Part shown: in pieces, positions 6,535 through 7,790 of the stretch
Numbering within the stretch: position 1 is the first letter of the stretch
Layout: each line of letters opens with the position of its first letter
From: an uncultured Actinomycetes bacterium
GTDB lineage: Bacteria; Actinomycetota; Actinomycetes; Nanopelagicales; Nanopelagicaceae
Length of the DNA stretch: 7,790 bases
Assembly (NCBI GenBank): GCA_937860175.1
Contig: CALMBJ010000267.1
Span: 1-7,790, forward strand
Direction: 5' to 3'
The notes under the pieces: generated by a model
Database searches by the model: none
What the model saw: only the letters and a program-made list of their open reading frames with translations
Told to the model about the DNA's origin: nothing
Position numbers and translations under genes: made by a program

Positions 6535-7790
6535 ATGAAGGTTACTGACCGCGAATACGCTCTAGAGCTTGATAGAAATGATCCACTGGCTCACTTCAAA
6601 TCCCAATTTGTGGTTGGTGACCCCGATATGTGTTACCTAGACGGTAACTCACTAGGCAGACTGCCAAAAGCAACCATTACCGCCATCAATGATTTTATGA
6701 CCAAGGAATGGGGCCCTGAAGTAGTTACTGGGTGGAGCCATTGGGTCGATGAGGCGCAGCCAACCGGTGATTTGTTAGGTGAAGCCGCACTTGGTGCAGC
6801 AGCTGGTCAGGTACTTGTCTGTGACACAACCTCAGTTAACTTTTATCAACTATGTCTTGCCGCAATTCATGCACGTCCGGGACGCAAAACAATTATTACC
6901 GATGCCGCTAACTTTCCAACTGATCGTTACATCCTCGATGGAATTGCCAAGCAGTTTGGTTTAAACCTTGTCATTATTGAAAATGAAGATCCAGGGATTG
7001 CAACTCATGAGCGGATCACAACCGATGTTTTAGCACCGTACCTTAATGATGATGTTGCTTTGGTAACTCTTGAGGTTATTCAGTATCGATCTGGTGCACG
7101 TACCGACTTAAAATCAATTACTGATCAGGTGCGCGCAATTGGTGGGCTGGTTGTGTGGGATGCAAGCCATGCAGTGGGTGCGATTGAGTTGAACCTTGAT
7201 GCAAATGGTGTGGACCTCTGTGTTGGTTGTACCTACAAGTATGGAAACTCTGGCCCTGGTTCGCCGGCATGGCTATATGTTTCAAAGCGGGTACAAAAGG
7301 AGCTACAGGTTCCGATTCAAGGTTGGTTTGCACAGGATGCGCAGTTTGAAATGGGACCAGTCTTTGAGCGCGCTCAAACAATCAGAGGTTTCCAGATCGC
7401 AAGCCCTTCATTGATGGGAATCCGCTGTGTGCAAACAGCTTTTTCAATGATCAAAGAGGCTGGCATTGATGCGATTGCACACAAGGCAGCTGTTGGAACA
7501 CAGATGATGATCGAGCTTTACGATGCATGGTTAGCTCCACTTGGTATCGAGCTCAATACATCCCGTGATCCAAAAGAGCGCGGTGGACATATTTCACTTG
7601 TGCACCCAGATGCAGCGCAGATTTGTGTTGCTATGCGCACGATGACAAATGTAATTCCTGATTACCGCACACCAAACTCGATTAGATTAGCTATCTCTCC
7701 GTTGCCTACCTCTTACGTTGAGATCTGGGATGGCTTTGAACGTATGCGTGATTTAGTGGCATCTGGCCGCTATAAAGAGGTTAAAGAAGG
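6535..7790 (+). CDS. kynU: Kynureninase (3' end outside window)
   Basis: A PLP-dependent fold-type I enzyme that cleaves kynurenine or 3-hydroxykynurenine to anthranilate or 3-hydroxyanthranilate plus alanine, in tryptophan breakdown and NAD precursor synthesis. The frame is open from ATG 6535 to the window edge, 418 codons, about the full family length of roughly 400-420, so only a few C-terminal residues are missing. Landmarks are YLDGNSLG (34-41), the PLP phosphate segment CDTTSVN (96-102), NFPTDRY (126-132) with Asp130, WDASHAVGA (208-216) with Asp209 for the pyridine nitrogen, and CTYKYGNSGPG (232-242) with Schiff-base Lys235. The C-terminal domain has RGGHISL and the SIRLAISPLPTSY segment. 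Oddities are GWFAQ (263-267) where the family usually has GW(F/W)GH, and PLP where PLY is usual (Pro391). A divergent aminotransferase-class relative is possible but less likely. Partner genes of the pathway would be outside the window. Confidence 0.88.
   Translation, partial: MKVTDREYALELDRNDPLAHFKSQFVVGDPDMCYLDGNSLGRLPKATITAINDFMTKEWGPEVVTGWSHWVDEAQPTGDLLGEAALGAAAGQVLVCDTTSVNFYQLCLAAIHARPGRKTIITDAANFPTDRYILDGIAKQFGLNLVIIENEDPGIATHERITTDVLAPYLNDDVALVTLEVIQYRSGARTDLKSITDQVRAIGGLVVWDASHAVGAIELNLDANGVDLCVGCTYKYGNSGPGSPAWLYVSKRVQKELQVPIQGWFAQDAQFEMGPVFERAQTIRGFQIASPSLMGIRCVQTAFSMIKEAGIDAIAHKAAVGTQMMIELYDAWLAPLGIELNTSRDPKERGGHISLVHPDAAQICVAMRTMTNVIPDYRTPNSIRLAISPLPTSYVEIWDGFERMRDLVASGRYKEVKE

Noticed and set aside
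7118..7381. Minus-strand open frame of 87 codons opposite kynureninase
   Set aside because: Antisense shadow of kynureninase; His/Gln/Pro-rich product without recognisable motifs.

Overview
The window looks like a compact stretch of an actinobacterial chromosome. TadA sits beside its actinobacteria-specific partner protein, and the partial gene at the left end resembles a small OB-fold protein typical of that phylum. Base composition is only moderate in GC (mid-40s percent by eye, not computed). Genes are packed with gaps of 0-54 bases, 4-base start/stop overlaps and overlapping convergent 3' ends. Together these suggest a streamlined actinobacterium such as the freshwater acI/Nanopelagicales group. 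That placement is inference from style and gene content, not from a marker gene.

Layout from left to right. (1) Positions 2-202, +: the 3' end of an OB-fold protein, meeting tail to tail with (2) a minus-strand pair, the TadA-associated acidic protein (1162-629) and tRNA adenosine deaminase tadA (632-174), coupled by a GTGA overlap. (3) A 54-base divergent gap, then a plus-strand run: upp (1217-1855), an ACT-domain malic enzyme (1856-3235) and a DedA-family membrane protein (3232-3855), with no spacing between genes. (4) The DedA gene overlaps by 59 bases the 3' end of a minus-strand pair: an ABC-F ATPase of Uup type (6510-4741) followed by a two-repeat DUF606/YdcZ membrane protein (4726-3797). 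(5) A 24-base divergent gap, then kynureninase (6535 to beyond 7790, +), cut off by the window edge only near its C-terminus.

Functionally this is mostly housekeeping and central metabolism: tRNA wobble editing, uracil salvage, malate decarboxylation, ribosome-associated ABC-F ATPase, small membrane proteins and tryptophan catabolism/NAD precursor supply. No RNA gene, insertion sequence, CRISPR array, attachment site or convincing intrinsic terminator was seen, and no stretch over 300 bases lacks a gene. I see no clear sign of a new multi-gene system. The items most worth a second look are a DedA protein lacking both of the membrane-embedded acidic residues important in E. coli DedA proteins, a kynureninase with altered family motifs, and the very tight divergent and convergent gene junctions.
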